Positions 1-12,471 of a DNA stretch of 64,000 nucleotides are shown piece after piece. Every line of letters begins with the position of its first letter. Position 1 is the first letter of the stretch. The notes under the pieces were generated by a model. It was not told the DNA's origin. It was given only the letters and a program-made list of their open reading frames with translations, and made no database searches. Origin of the DNA: Lotus japonicus (Eukaryota > Streptophyta > Magnoliopsida > Fabales > Fabaceae); the NCBI RefSeq assembly GCF_012489685.1, contig NC_080046.1:60812195-60876194 (forward strand). Direction: 5' to 3'. The position numbers and the translations under genes are program-made.

Positions 1-1060
1 TCCTGGAATTATGTTTTCTTCATCTGGATTCACGATTCATCTCATGATTTGTGACTTTTTCCTCTAGGGTTCACGATTCCTCCATTTAAGGTTCGCGATT
101 CTGTTTCCCATGTGGTTCATGATTCTATTTTCCATCCGGTCTCTGGTTTTGTGGTTTGTTCGAAGGTGGGGACTGTGTAGGTGGGGGAAAGGGTTGGGTA
201 ACTGAGGCGGTGGTGACGTCTTTAGGCAGCGGTGGTGACGTCTTTGGGCAGAGGTGGTGCGACGCAGTGGTGCGGTGCCCTTTCATGGCAGACGCGGGAG
301 TGACGGTGGTCGGTGGTGGTTAGCGGAGGTGGTATGATGCGGTGGTGACATTTGGGGTTTCATGACAGAGGCGAGAGCAAGGTTTGGGTTGCAGTGAGGA
401 TTCTATAATTTCTGATCTGATTCATCTTGTTTCTTCTTCCATTAAAGAGGAAAAATGAGATTTGGCTTGTGTATGCTGTTTTTTGGCTTGCAATTGCTAC
501 TGCTGTTCTTCTTCTTCTTCATAGTTTCTGGGTTTTCTGGATTGCTCTTGAGTTGAGAGGGCTGTTGGTGGATTGGGGTTGGATCTGTGTCTTCACTCTT
601 CAATGCAGGGTTTGGATGAGAAGTGTGGCAGTGGGGTTGCATTATGTTGTTACTGTAGTTTTGAGAGGGAAGGAGAAGAAGAAGAAGAAGAAGAAGAAGA
701 AGAAGAACAAGGAGGAGGTATGGTTGCATTCTGGGCTTAAGCTTTTGGCTATGGAGTTTTGAGTGTGATTGGTGAGGAGGAGAAGAAGAAGTGGAGGAGG
801 TTGAGAGTTTTTTATTTGATTATGCTTTTTTTTATTATGTTTTTTTTAATATTTTAAATGAAAAGGAAAAAAATTCCACGTCACCTCATTGAGCTGACGT
901 GGCCATGCCACATGGGCCACCGGAGCTCCGGCTTTGACCTAGAGCTCCGGAGGGACTAAAACCAAATCTTTTGGCAAAAGTTAAGGACTAAAACAAACCT
1001 TTGCTCCGACGAGGGACGAAAACCAAGCATTTGGTAAAGGTTAGGGACCAAAAACTTATT
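1..1060. other. Non-genic, repeat-derived sequence
   Basis: No convincing gene is seen. The left half is G/T-rich with several reiterations of a 'gttcacgattc' phrase. The right end (about 890-1060) has phrases such as 'gggactaaaacc' and 'agggaccaaaaactt', typical of the ends of plant TIR elements, but no matching inverted copy is visible upstream. It may be the right part of an element that begins before the window. The Lys-tract reading frame inside it comes from a GAA microsatellite. Confidence 0.35.
673..708 (+). repeat. (GAA)n microsatellite
   Basis: A run of about ten AAG/GAA triplets with slight interruptions. It explains the lysine tract on the plus strand and the leucine tract on the minus strand of the open frames here. 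Confidence 0.85.
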
Positions 1061-1237
1061 TAAGCCAAATATATAATGTTAAAATACAAAAATTTAGTGG
1101 GGACAATTAACACGTTATATATGTAAATTGTTCAGCATTTATAACAAATTAGTATATTTTATATATGTATTGTTCAGTAGATATGAAATTCAAGTGGGGG
1201 CACTTGACCCATGGGAGTGTGAATAGATCCGTCCCTG
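1061..1237 (-). mobile_element. Terminal fragment of a hAT-like element
   Basis: Read on the minus strand, this stretch starts CAGGGACGGATCTATTCAC, which resembles hAT termini of the CAGGG(A/G)CGGA type. The first base lies at 1237, exactly where the neighbouring STIG1-like coding sequence loses homology to its paralogues. The other terminus and the target duplication were not found, so the element is truncated or rearranged. Assignment rests on the terminus only. Confidence 0.35.
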
Positions 1238-1573
1238 TCTCCCACAATGCTTTTCGTTGGTTCTAGGATTCACGCACTTACCTGGGCAGCATATCTTTGA
1301 AAACCCACATTTCTTCCCACACCTCCCACAACTATATTCATCCGTGGAAAGGTTCACACATTTGTTCTTGCAGCAATCAGGGCCTGCAACATTGCAACTT
1401 TTGGGGTATTTGTCACATGTCAATGACACTTCCCTCTGATATTTTTGAGAAAGGAACCTATTTGCTCCTCGAAGCATGTTTGATTCCTCATCACTTACTG
1501 AAGATGTTCCTGACAGGGTGATGGACAAAGCCATAACGAAGGACAGAACTAAGAGGGTCTTCAAAAACTTCAT
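1190..1573 (-). pseudogene. STIG1-like cysteine-rich secreted protein, C-terminally truncated (copy A)
   Basis: The open frame of 127 codons starts with a signal peptide (about residues 1-24, hydrophobic core LLVLSFVMALSITL). The STIG1-type cysteine pattern follows: CDKYP, DCCKNKC, CGRCGKKC, CCPGKC. Family members (tomato STIG1, Arabidopsis GRI) are secreted peptides of stigma exudate or apoplast, and tomato STIG1 acts on pollen receptor kinases. Homology to the other copies stops after the sixth residue block (KHCGR) at base 1238. There the frame runs into a hAT-like terminus and adds 15 unrelated residues. The final CGNKC...CVYGMC segment, with four cysteines, is missing. A TATAAATT on the minus strand (1694-1701) lies about 120 bases upstream. 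The frame could still give a secreted peptide, but loss of paired cysteines argues against normal folding. Confidence 0.75.
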
Positions 1574-1693
1574 TTTTTAAATTTAATTTGGTATTTGTGT
1601 AAGGAGGTAATTAAGGAGATTAGAAGAGAAGTTCAAAAAAAAAAGGAGATTAGAAGAGGCAGTTTTGAATAAGAAGGATACATGGTGACGTAG

Positions 1694-1701
1694 AATTTAT
1701 A
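1694..1701 (-). promoter_or_regulatory. TATA box of STIG1-like copy A
   Basis: TATAAATT on the minus strand, in the context CTCTATAAATT. The same context lies upstream of copies B (13449-13456) and D (40640-40647), so it is probably the ancestral promoter element. Confidence 0.55.
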
Positions 1702-1908
1702 GAGAGGAAGAGTCTGTAGTTGGTAACTTGGTATTCTAACTCGCAGGTTTCTTTCTGTAACACAATGGATGGAATATCCGAGCTGATCTAATATATTATA
1801 TATACAGTGGATGATTCTGATTCAAGATAAACTAATTTGGAACAGACAGAGTGGGATCAAATAAATTGGGGTCATTGAAAGAAAGAGGGATACAGAATAA
1901 ATACATAC

Positions 1909-3816
<1,908 letters not shown>

Positions 3817-4345
3817 TTTTTTTTTGGGTTACAGTGAGTGGCAAGCAAAAGGCCACACGCACTAAGGCGGAGCAACAATACCAGAACGATGAGGACCAGA
3901 AGGACTATCCTTCAACAGCAGCGAGTGGCACTCTCCAAAGGGGGAATCGAACCAATGCTCAACATATTGGAGGTTTAGGCCAAATTTAGCCAGGTAATCC
4001 GCCAGGGAATTAGAGTCCCGCGTGGTATGTTGAAACACAAGCGCTCCGTGAGCAGCTTGAAGGCGAAGGATCGTAGAGGCCAATTGCTCATAACGATGAC
4101 CAGAAATATCCTGGAAGGTTAGAAGGGTGACAACTTCCATAGAATCAGTCTCAACAATCACTCGAGGGATCTCTAGGCCCATCACCATCTCAGTCGCGGT
4201 TAAAACTACTATGAGCTCAGTGTAGAAAACGTTAGCTGACTCGAGCTGACCAAGGTTCCAGGAGAAGCCTTTGACCCAATGACCTTCACTGTCGCGAATA
4301 ATGCCCCCATAGCTCGCACCAAGCTGTTACTAATCGCGCCATCTA
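3817..4345 (-). mobile_element. LINE 3' fragment with RNase H domain
   Basis: Read on the minus strand, an open frame (4188-3862) carries the tail of a plant LINE RNase H domain: VIVETDSMEVV, then an ADYLAKFG motif. The more N-terminal piece (GGIIRDSEGHWVKGF) lies just upstream in another frame, so at least one frameshift is present. A T-run at 3818-3827 on the plus strand corresponds to the poly(A) tail. This is a 5'-truncated, inactive copy. Confidence 0.7.
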
Positions 4346-4351
4346 CAAATA

Positions 4352-5340
4352 TTTAATTTAAAAAGGATTTGATACCATATTAATTAAAAAGAAGTTTTTT
4401 AATTGATACAATACTATATTATAATTATTAGTATCCTTTTTTTGAAATAATAATTTTTTAAAACAAAAAAATGTATAGAGGTAGCAGTTGGTTAAATTTA
4501 ATTAATATTATATGATGAGAAAGACTTTAAAAAGCTTTTGAAATTTTGAATTCTGTAATTAATATGATTCTAAAATAGGAAATAATGTAGTGCATTCTAT
4601 ATCTTCCCTTGCGGTTAATTACCCTTGTAATTTGTGGTGGGATGATCCCCCTCTTGATGTAGCAAATGCTCTATTTATAAATGCGCGGCACTTTCATCTT
4701 AAAAAAATGTGCATTGACCCTCAAAAAATAGAATAGGAAACAAATCTTTAATTTAAAAAGGATTTGATATCATATTAACTAAAAAGAAGTGTTTTAATTG
4801 ATACAATACTATATTATATTATTAGTATACCTTTTTGGAAATAATAATTTTTTTAAACAAAAAAAATGTATAGAGGTAGCAGTTGGTTAAATTTAATTAA
4901 TATTACATTTTTTTGGTAAATAATTAATATTATATGATGAGAAAGACTTTAAAAAGCTTTTGAAAATTTTGAATTCTGTAGTTTAATATGATTCTAAAAT
5001 AGGAAATAATGTAGCGCATTCTATATCTTCTTTGCGGTTAATTACCCTTGTAATTTGTGGTGGGATGATCCCCCTCCTGATGTAGCAAATGCTCTATTTG
5101 TAAATGCGGCATTTTCATCTTAATAAAACGTGCATTGACCCTCAAAAAATAAAATAGGAAACAAATCTTTAATTTAAAAAGGATTTTATATGATATTAAC
5201 TAAAGAGAAGTTTTTTAATTGATACAATACTATATTATAATTATTAGTATACTTTTTTGAAATAATAATTTTTTTAAACAAAAAAATGTATAGAAGTAGC
5301 CGTTGGTTAAAATTAAATTAATGTTATATTATGAGCATTG
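4352..5340. repeat. Tandem direct repeat, about 2.4 units of 395-421 bp
   Basis: Units begin with the same phrase 'tttaatttaaaaaggattt' at 4352, 4747 and 5168. The third unit breaks off near 5330. The units share many landmarks, such as 'gtggtgggatgatcccc' and 'gtagcaaatgctctattt'. The sequence is AT-rich with no coding potential. Confidence 0.85.
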
Positions 5341-5483
5341 AGCAAGATTTTAAAAGCCTTTTCAAATCTTGCTTAAAACATGAGAAGGGGACACGTTGAG
5401 TCAAAAAGTGGAGATTTCGGATTTAATACTTTTTCATAATTGATGGAATTAAATAGAGTAAGGATGGGTCATTAGACCAACAA

Positions 5484-6558
5484 CTTCAAACAGCCCGCAA
5501 AGGAGAGAAAACTTAACCAGTGAAAAGTTTGTCAAGGTGTATTCTCTGTGTTCGATCTTTAGTGTGTTTTGAGGCTCTGGTATAATTCTGAAGCCTTATC
5601 AGGGGCGGATTTAGACCTTATATATCAGTGAAGCTAAACATAAAAGAAATTATAAACTAAAATATATTAATTTTTTTTTAAAAAGAGAAATATTATAGAT
5701 AAAACCATGAGATAAAGTTTCTCATGGAAATATAAGAGTTTACAGTTCAAGAAGAACTAAAGCTTACAACGAAATATAACAAAAGAAACAAAGTGAAAAC
5801 AACAGTACAGTAAAGAAACAAGGACAATAAAACAGAGAAAATACAATAGGAAGACAACAATCTATACTACACTAATAGTAGAGGCCGAAAAATAGGAGGT
5901 GCATGAGAAATTCACAGCAACACATAGCAGGTTACAACAAAATTTATTTTAATGATTTTTTTGAGTAGCTTGCAAAGTGCTGAGTGAAGGTTTTGTCGTT
6001 TATTATAATTTATATTGTTTGAGTATATTCTTCTTTATATATGTATTGTATTATATGACATGATGAACACAATAATTTGAGTGAACATTAATTCCATGAT
6101 AGATATGAACAATAGACACACAATATCAAATACATTCAGGAAGAGAATATAATGAAAGCAACACACAGTTGTGAGAGCATATAAAATAGAAGTATATAAA
6201 TATTTTAAAAAAGAAAGAAAGAAAAACTGGCCACCTTGCCTCAACATGGGTCCGCCCATGAGCCTTATGTGTATATTTTTCCACATAAAATTTTAAGTGA
6301 TTTTTTATGGTTTGCAAAATTTCCTGTCAACTTCATTTTTCAATTTTGTGCTTGAGTTCAGCAAATTAGAGTCAGTTTATGTTTTTCCTTGTGTTTGAAC
6401 CCAATTCTAAGAGCACATGTAAATGGTGGAGAGTGAAGACGGGTGGATGGGCATTAATAGATGATGATGACGATGATGTTGATGATACTGGCTTATGTGA
6501 GTATTGTAGATGAGATCATGAGTTAGAAGTTTTTTACCTATTGTTCAATATTCACTAG
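5484..6558 (+). pseudogene. F-box gene copy 0, gutted
   Basis: The 5'-UTR exon (about 5484-5579) matches that of the intact copies and ends GAGGCTCTG|GTATAA. Intron sequence follows, interrupted by a 661-bp hAT element. At about 6402 the sequence jumps straight into the C-terminal coding part, from the NSKSTC region to the natural stop at 6556-6558. The F-box and Sel1-like parts are deleted. A TGA at 6511-6513 replaces the conserved tryptophan codon of CRWDHE, and the TATAAATA promoter motif of the other copies is absent. This is the oldest-looking member of the cassette family. Confidence 0.85.
5600..6260. mobile_element. Non-autonomous hAT element, 661 bp
   Basis: Termini are CAGGGGCGGATTT and, inverted, CATGGGCGGACCC. 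The element is flanked by a perfect 8-bp duplication AGCCTTAT (5592-5599 and 6261-6268), the size diagnostic of hAT transposition. Excising it restores the F-box 5'-UTR intron sequence seen in the paralogues ('gaagccttatgtg'). No transposase frame is present, so it must have been moved in trans. Confidence 0.88.
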
Positions 6559-6567
6559 TTTGTGAAG

Positions 6568-6982
6568 TGGTGTGCCTTAGTGTTTCCCACATCTATAGAG
6601 AATCAAACTGTATGGTAGATTATCTTGCCAAGTTGGGCTGTGACAGAACTGAACCTCTTTGGGAAAATTTGACCTTGAAGCTTCCCTACTGTCATCTCTG
6701 TTTTTGGCGATACCCGGCCCCTTTGCTATGTTGTGACTGGCCTATGACCTGCCTATTTTTTTCTTCTGCCAGGGTGCTGTGAGCCGTCCCCTGTTTCTGG
6801 TTTTTTTTATCTGTTTGGGGACTGCTGTTGTGACTTTAGCTTTATCTTTCTGTATCTTTTTCCTATGTTGTTTCTTTTTCCTCCTTTTCTTTTGTTGTTC
6901 CTTATGTTGCTCACTCGGGAGCTTTGTTCCCAAGCTTACGACTTGTTTGCTATCAATATATTTATCCTTTCAAAAAAAAAAG
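6568..6982 (+). mobile_element. LINE 3' end with poly(A)
   Basis: The sequence opens with the end of a LINE RNase H domain (HIYRESNCMVDYLAKLG). A pyrimidine-rich 3' UTR follows, ending in an A-run near 6972-6982. It sits directly after the stop codon of the F-box pseudogene. It is 5'-truncated and inactive. Confidence 0.65.
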
Positions 6983-8443
6983 AGATGGTCAGGTGGGTAT
7001 GGTAGATTTCGTTTACTTCATTGGTTGATTTCTACAAATATTTTAAGAAAAAGTTAAAATTGGAAAATATTACAACTTTTTAATTATATATTATCTATCT
7101 TTCATAAAAATGGTAACATATAAAAGGTAAAAAAATGTTTATGTAAAGTGTACAAAATTTTGTATTTAATTTTTACTTTATCTTATATTCACAAATATTT
7201 TGAAAATGAAAATGAATAGATAGAGAAAATAAATAATTGAAAAATGTAAAAAAAAATGTAAATTAAACAATATGTCAAAATTTGCGTTATATTAGAAAAT
7301 TACCCATGGCCCGTGTAATGTATAGGAAATACTTTATACAATTCGTTAAATGAATAAAGAAATTTACAAATTGATTATATAACTTTTTGGAACTTATAAA
7401 TTGTTACATTAATGAATATTTAGTTTGTTAATATAGCTGCAAATTATATGTCCAAGCTTTGCTTATGTAAACACCAACTCTTTTTGGATTGAGGAGAGCC
7501 CTATTGGCCTTGAACCCTATTTGGTCTCTGATTCATGTATTGATCCTATTTCTCATTAATTAAAGTTTATCTTAACCTTAGATTTTTTTTATTAATTTCC
7601 AATGTTTTTTTTATTTATAATTTTTTTTTGAAAGTTATTTATTTTATTTTTTTATTATGCAATTATTTGTTTTCAAATTTATTAATTTAACTTTTTTTTA
7701 CAAAAATGCTCGTAAAAAAATAGAAATGTATCAGTAAGAATATTACAATATGAAACAAAGTATTATTTTTTTTAGAAAGCAGAAATTTATATTAGATGAC
7801 AGGTTCATAATAATACAAATGAAGTGAGCAAAATCCCCTCCTATAATACATAAGAAAGACTAAAATTAAATTGCTTTGGTGCACCCATATGTAAAAAAAC
7901 TATTGAGACGCGGCACCTAATAAACACATGCAAAAATTGCAGGATAAACCCCCAAAGCAATATCGACTAGGACTCTTCCTAAGATCAAGGATCAAAAGAA
8001 CAAAACAAGAAGGAGCAACTGTCGAGGACCGAGAAGCACTAAAGCCCGGGCCCCATAACCCAATAAAAACATAGTCCATCCCGCCTAGGAGGGGACCCAA
8101 AACCCGGAACTACCATCGCCGACCACAACACCACAGACAGATCTGCCACTATTGACCCCTTGACAATCATACTCCTCAAGCAAAAACATTTTTCTGTGTA
8201 AAGCAAGGATAAGTGCGGCAAAATCATCTGATGCAATAAAGTAGGTGTGTATTTCTCATCTTGAAATAGCACGAATCTGCATAGAAACTTTGTTTGGCAT
8301 TACCACCTCATGTGCAGGCCAACCTGCCTATAAATTCCTCACTGTCCTGTGAAAACCCAGCTTCTTCAAATTTCTTGATGACTATATCAAGATTAGTTCA
8401 TTTCACAGTTGTACCAATAACTTCTCCCCAGCAAACATAAAGC
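6983..8443. other. AT-rich intergenic sequence
   Basis: No gene is seen. From about 7560 to 7760 the sequence is related to 9770-9930. The stretch 7870-8440 is less AT-rich and may come from an unidentified element, but no termini or protein signature could be found. Confidence 0.4.
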
Positions 8444-10110
8444 TTGCGAAATGGCTCCATGGACACCGCCATGAACCAACACCAACTGGGTGGTGACTTG
8501 AAAGCTCAAAAAGCCTTGGCCTTGATTTGGGTTGCCTGCATTAGCGCTATCTGGTTATGTCGCAATTCAGCAATCTTCAAGAATGGAGAGGTGGATGTTG
8601 AAGGGATTGTGGACTGTGTCAAGTTTCGGTCGTGGTCCTGGTTAAAAGCAAAGGAAAAACACTTCTTTGCTTCTAATATAATTATGAGTGGAATGCAAAC
8701 CCAATTTATTGCTTCAACTCCTTGACTTGATTCTGTGGGCTTCCTTGAATTGGGGCATGGGTTGGGTGACGTTGGTTATATTGGAGCTTAGCTTGTGGGT
8801 AGGGGAACTATTTAATCTTTATAAGAAGGGTTATATAACAGATTGTTTGTTTTGATCTGTTATTTATTTATCTTTTCTATTTTTGTGATATCTGTTACAA
8901 CAATATCTTGTATTTTCTCTTCTTCTTGTATTTGGGTTAGCACCCCTTGTACTATTTGAATACAATTGCTTGGCTTATAAAAAAAAAACACCAAAGACAG
9001 GGCGGAAAGATCACGCCGCAACCACGGAGGCATCGACACCAGAAGAGGAAAGTATTATTAAAAGTTATCTTATTAATTGAATTAGTTAATAAAATATCAA
9101 AATCAAAAAATGAATATTTTACTTTTATGAATAATCAGAAAGTGTGAATTAAAAGTGATAAACTTAACGTTAAAATATTTTGTATTAATCGTATTCAATT
9201 TTTAAAATTGGAAAATTAATAACTCATAAATGTGTTTCTATTTTATTTATAGTAACTTTCTACCATGTACCTTTTCGAAATCAAAGATACTTTTTACCAT
9301 GTATTTAGTATTTACACGTGATTGTATAAATCGTGGAATATGTATTAAAATTAATTTTTTTAAGTAAAATTAAATTGACTAATCATTAAAATGTTTAAAT
9401 ATGATACCCGTATTAATTGTTCTTTTTACCAACATAGGCTTAGGTTAACAATAAAAATAACCATATTAAATGGTATAAATTGTTTTGTTTCTCAACATTT
9501 CATATATATTATATAATTTTTGCTTTCAAAAATAAATAAATTGTTTGAATAGAATGCAATGGTTGTGATATGGAGAAACAACATGAAATGAGTCATATAA
9601 ACTGTAGTATTTTCACATTTCAGAAAGTCCACCTAGCTATATTATACTACTCAACAATCTATGTAAATTTTAAAAATTTAAAGAGAAAAAAAATATATGA
9701 AAAAATTCACATTTGAGCAAAAGGTCAAAAGTCAAAACCCATCTTAGACTAAATTTATAGCTTTGTTAAATTTGAAATTAATTAATTTCCATTTTTGTGA
9801 TTAATATTATAATTTTTTTATGTAATTATTTGTTGGCAAAATATTTACTATTAATTTATTCCATTTATTTTTTTTTCACAAAAGCGCTCGTAAAAAATAG
9901 AAATGTATCAATAACAATTACTTGAAATAAATTATTATTAAGATGTATCTTGTTAATTGAATTAGTTAATAATATCAAAGTAAAAATATAAATATTTTAC
10001 TTTTATGAAAAATCATAAAGTGAATTAAAATTTATAAATGTTACGATTAAAATATCTTTATTAATCATTTTTAATTTTGAAAATTGGAAATTTTGAAAAT
10101 TAGAAAAGTA
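7560..10110. repeat. Direct repeat of upstream flank, one copy split by an insertion
   Basis: One copy lies at about 9770-10110. The other is divided into about 7560-7760 and 9045-9260. Shared phrases include 'ctcgtaaaaaatagaaatgta' variants and 'ttaattgaattagttaata'. The roughly 1.3 kb between the halves of the first copy (about 7765-9045), including the LINE at 8444-8981, is therefore secondary insertion. Confidence 0.65.
8444..8981 (+). mobile_element. LINE 3' fragment
   Basis: A 93-codon frame matches the C-terminal region of plant non-LTR reverse transcriptases: IWLCRNSAIFKN, then VKFRSWSWLKAK. A 3' UTR ending in an A-run near 8970-8981 follows. A second LINE fragment at 13598-14958 carries the same WSLWNMRNGHVF / FKSWCWLTGK region, so both belong to a similar family. 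Inactive. Confidence 0.7.
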
Positions 10111-10505
10111 ATAGTACTCCAAATTAGCTCATAAATGTGTTTATACTTTAACTATAGCAGTAACTATAGTAGTAATTTTTTTACCAAATACACACAAATG
10201 CCTGCTTCCATATCCAGCTGCATGCTTTGTCAACGTTTCTCCTTTTAGAACAATATTGAATCTTTTTAATTTTTGTATTTTTGGTAATTTTGAAAGTCGG
10301 AAATTTTGAAAATTAGAAAAGTAATAGTACTCCAAATTAGCTCATAAATGTGTTTATACTTTAACTATAGCAGTAACTATAGTAGTGACTTTTTTACCAA
10401 ATAGTCAAATACACACAAATGTCTGCTTCCATATCCAGCTGCATGCTTTGTCAACGTTCCTCCTTTTAGAACAATATTGAATCTTTTTAATTTTTGTATT
10501 TTTGG
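10078..10505 (+). repeat. 213-bp tandem duplication in the F-box copy 1 promoter
   Basis: Two units, about 10078-10290 and 10291-10505, with a 213-base offset (the phrase 'tagaaaagta' occurs at 10101 and 10314). Each unit contains a TTCCATATCC...TTTGTCAACGTT block. That block also lies 40-60 bases before the TATA box of every F-box copy. Copy 1 therefore has two extra upstream copies of a conserved promoter block. Confidence 0.85.
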
Positions 10506-10741
10506 TAGAATTTTGTATTTACCATATAATTAATCTAACGTGGCATGTAATCCAATAATGTTTTTTTTGTTGAAAGGAAGTAATACAATAATATTTAATA
10601 TTGTTAAAATTATTTTAGTAAACTGTTATTTTTTAAATATTAATTAGAGAGAAGTAAAAAACCCATTAACCATATTCCTTTTGACCTCGTTTCCTTCCAT
10701 ATCCTGTTACTTTCCCAACGTTCCTCTTTACGGTTTTTCAG

Positions 10742-10749
10742 TATAAATA
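10742..10749 (+). promoter_or_regulatory. TATA box, F-box copy 1
   Basis: TATAAATA in the context CGGTTTTTCAGTATAAATAAT. The same context precedes copy 2 (18136) and, mutated, copy 3 (38026). The 5'-UTR exon follows and ends at 10848. Confidence 0.75.
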
Positions 10750-10848
10750 ATTAGACCAGCCACTTCAAACAGCCAGCAAAGGAGATAAAACCAGTGAAAA
10801 GTTTGTCAAGGTGTATTCTCAGTGTTCTTTAGTGTGTTTTGAGGCTAG

Positions 10849-11599
10849 GTATAACTCTAAAAACTTATGTGTTTTTTCATTTAAAATTTGAGTGATTTTT
10901 TATGGTTTGCAAAATTTTCTTGTCAACTTCATTTTTCAATTTTGGGCTTGAGTTCAGCAAATTCGAGTCAGTTTCTGTTATTCTTTGTGTTTGTACCCAT
11001 TTTTTTCTGTTTTTTTTTTCATCTGATCTTTTCTTCAGAAATGGTTCGATATGAAAAGCAATGTTGATACAGAGTGTGGGAATTTTGGGGGGATTGGTTT
11101 TGATATTTTGAAGCGCATCTTTTGGCTTGGGTTAGTCACCCCGCCATATATATACTTCGATCCTTGTTTTCAAAATTATATGATGTCTCTTTTTATTTTA
11201 ATTTTTCAATGATTTCTTATAGTATTAAATTCCATGATAAACATTAACCAAAAAAATTCCATTAGGGGCATGTGCGACTTGAACACTAACATCTAGTATG
11301 CATGCAATTACTCATGTGTGTCATTTGTCAATTTCTTAAGTTTATATGATGTTTTTCACATGCTTTATATATATCTGATTTAAAAATTATTTGTACTAGT
11401 TTAGTTTTATTATAAGGCCCCAGCTACTAGAAGCAAGTAGTATTTTGTCGTTAAAATAAATTCAACTAATTTTAATTTTTTAACCTTAGAATATATACCA
11501 GCGGAGAAACTAGAATGTAGTAGCTTTAGAACTTTATGTAAAAAAATGCTTAATTTAACTATATAAAGATTTTGACTAAATTGCTTTATTTTCTTGCAG
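10849..11599 (+). other. 5'-UTR intron of F-box copy 1
   Basis: Donor GAGGCTAG|GTATAA and acceptor TTCTTGCAG|AT, two bases before the start codon. The positions correspond in copy 2. The leader exon before it contains no ATG. The intron is inferred from paralogue alignment and splice consensus, not from transcripts. Confidence 0.75.
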
Positions 11600-11601
11600 A
11601 T

Positions 11602-12471
11602 ATGGCTAAATCTAGAGGTGACAACTTTGCAGGTCGTTCTGCACCACACGTTTCACCTACTGCATATGCTCGTAGAGCACATGTAGCTGCTGATGTTGAG
11701 CACCCACCACAAAACATTTATTCAAGATTGGAGAAGAGGGCAAGGAGCAAGAGACGTCGCACTTATTATAAAGGTCCTTGCTCCACTGCTGCCATAACAA
11801 CACTTTCAAGAGACTTGTTAATAGAGGTGTTTGCAATCGTGGCCTCACACTCTTTCATTGACCTTCACGCCATCAAAATGTGTTGTAAAGATTTTCTTGA
11901 CGCTGTTGAAGATGGATACGTTTGGCGTAGAGTTTCTTTGGACACATTCTCATTAATCCAGTGGCTTCCCAATGACAAAGTATCGTCGTTCTTAAACCGT
12001 TGCAAGGAATATGGAAATATGGAGAGCTTGTATAGAGAAGGGTTGCAAAAATATTTTGATTATCCAAATGGAAAGATTGATGGTCTTGAGATCTTAAAGG
12101 TAGCCGCTCAAAAGGGTCACAAGGAAGCAAAATATGTGTATGGTATGATTTCATTATGCTCTGAAGATGATGATTCGAGAAAACAAGGGCTTGAACATAT
12201 GCATTTTTTGAGGAAGTCCAAGTGTGTCGTAGGCTCCAGAAACAAAGTGAAAAAGTTATTAGACTCTATGTGGAGAAATAATGGAATGCTCAGGCGCAAT
12301 CAGAACCCTCTCTGTAATTCTAAGAGCACATGTAAAGGGTGGGAAGTGAAGACGGGTCGATGGACATTAACAGATGATGATGACGATGATGCTGATGCTA
12401 TTGACTTATGTGAGTATTGTAGATGGGATCATGAGTTAGAAGTTTTTTACCGATTATTCAATATTCATTAG
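11602..12471 (+). CDS. F-box protein with Sel1-like segment (At1g67623/At2g35280-like), copy 1
   Basis: 289 codons; the ATG at 11602 directly follows the CTTGCAG acceptor of the 5'-UTR intron, so upstream in-frame codons are intronic. Residues 45-54 are strongly basic (RARSKRRR), a plausible nuclear signal. An F-box spans about 66-112 (LSRDLLIEVFAIVAS...IKMCCKDF...VWRRVSLD). A Sel1/TPR-like stretch follows at about 159-200 (GLEILKVAAQKGHKEAKYVYGM). The C-terminus has an Asp tract (258-263) and LCEYCRWDHE, with Cys270, Cys273 and His277. F-box proteins recruit substrates to SCF ubiquitin ligases through SKP1; the substrate here is unknown. A broken STIG1-like gene lies convergently 488 bases downstream. 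The frame is intact, with no sign of decay. Family assignment is by recognisable domain order; the exact orthologue is uncertain. Confidence 0.85.
   Translation: MAKSRGDNFAGRSAPHVSPTAYARRAHVAADVEHPPQNIYSRLEKRARSKRRRTYYKGPCSTAAITTLSRDLLIEVFAIVASHSFIDLHAIKMCCKDFLDAVEDGYVWRRVSLDTFSLIQWLPNDKVSSFLNRCKEYGNMESLYREGLQKYFDYPNGKIDGLEILKVAAQKGHKEAKYVYGMISLCSEDDDSRKQGLEHMHFLRKSKCVVGSRNKVKKLLDSMWRNNGMLRRNQNPLCNSKSTCKGWEVKTGRWTLTDDDDDDADAIDLCEYCRWDHELEVFYRLFNIH

Noticed and set aside
427..762. Open frame ending in a lysine run
   Set aside because: The run is a GAA microsatellite, the rest has no family signature, and the reverse strand gives a comparable leucine-rich frame.
11572..11601. Longer F-box protein starting ten codons earlier (same at 18950 and 38803)
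   Set aside because: There is no ATG there, and the stretch contains the polypyrimidine tract and CAG of the leader intron.
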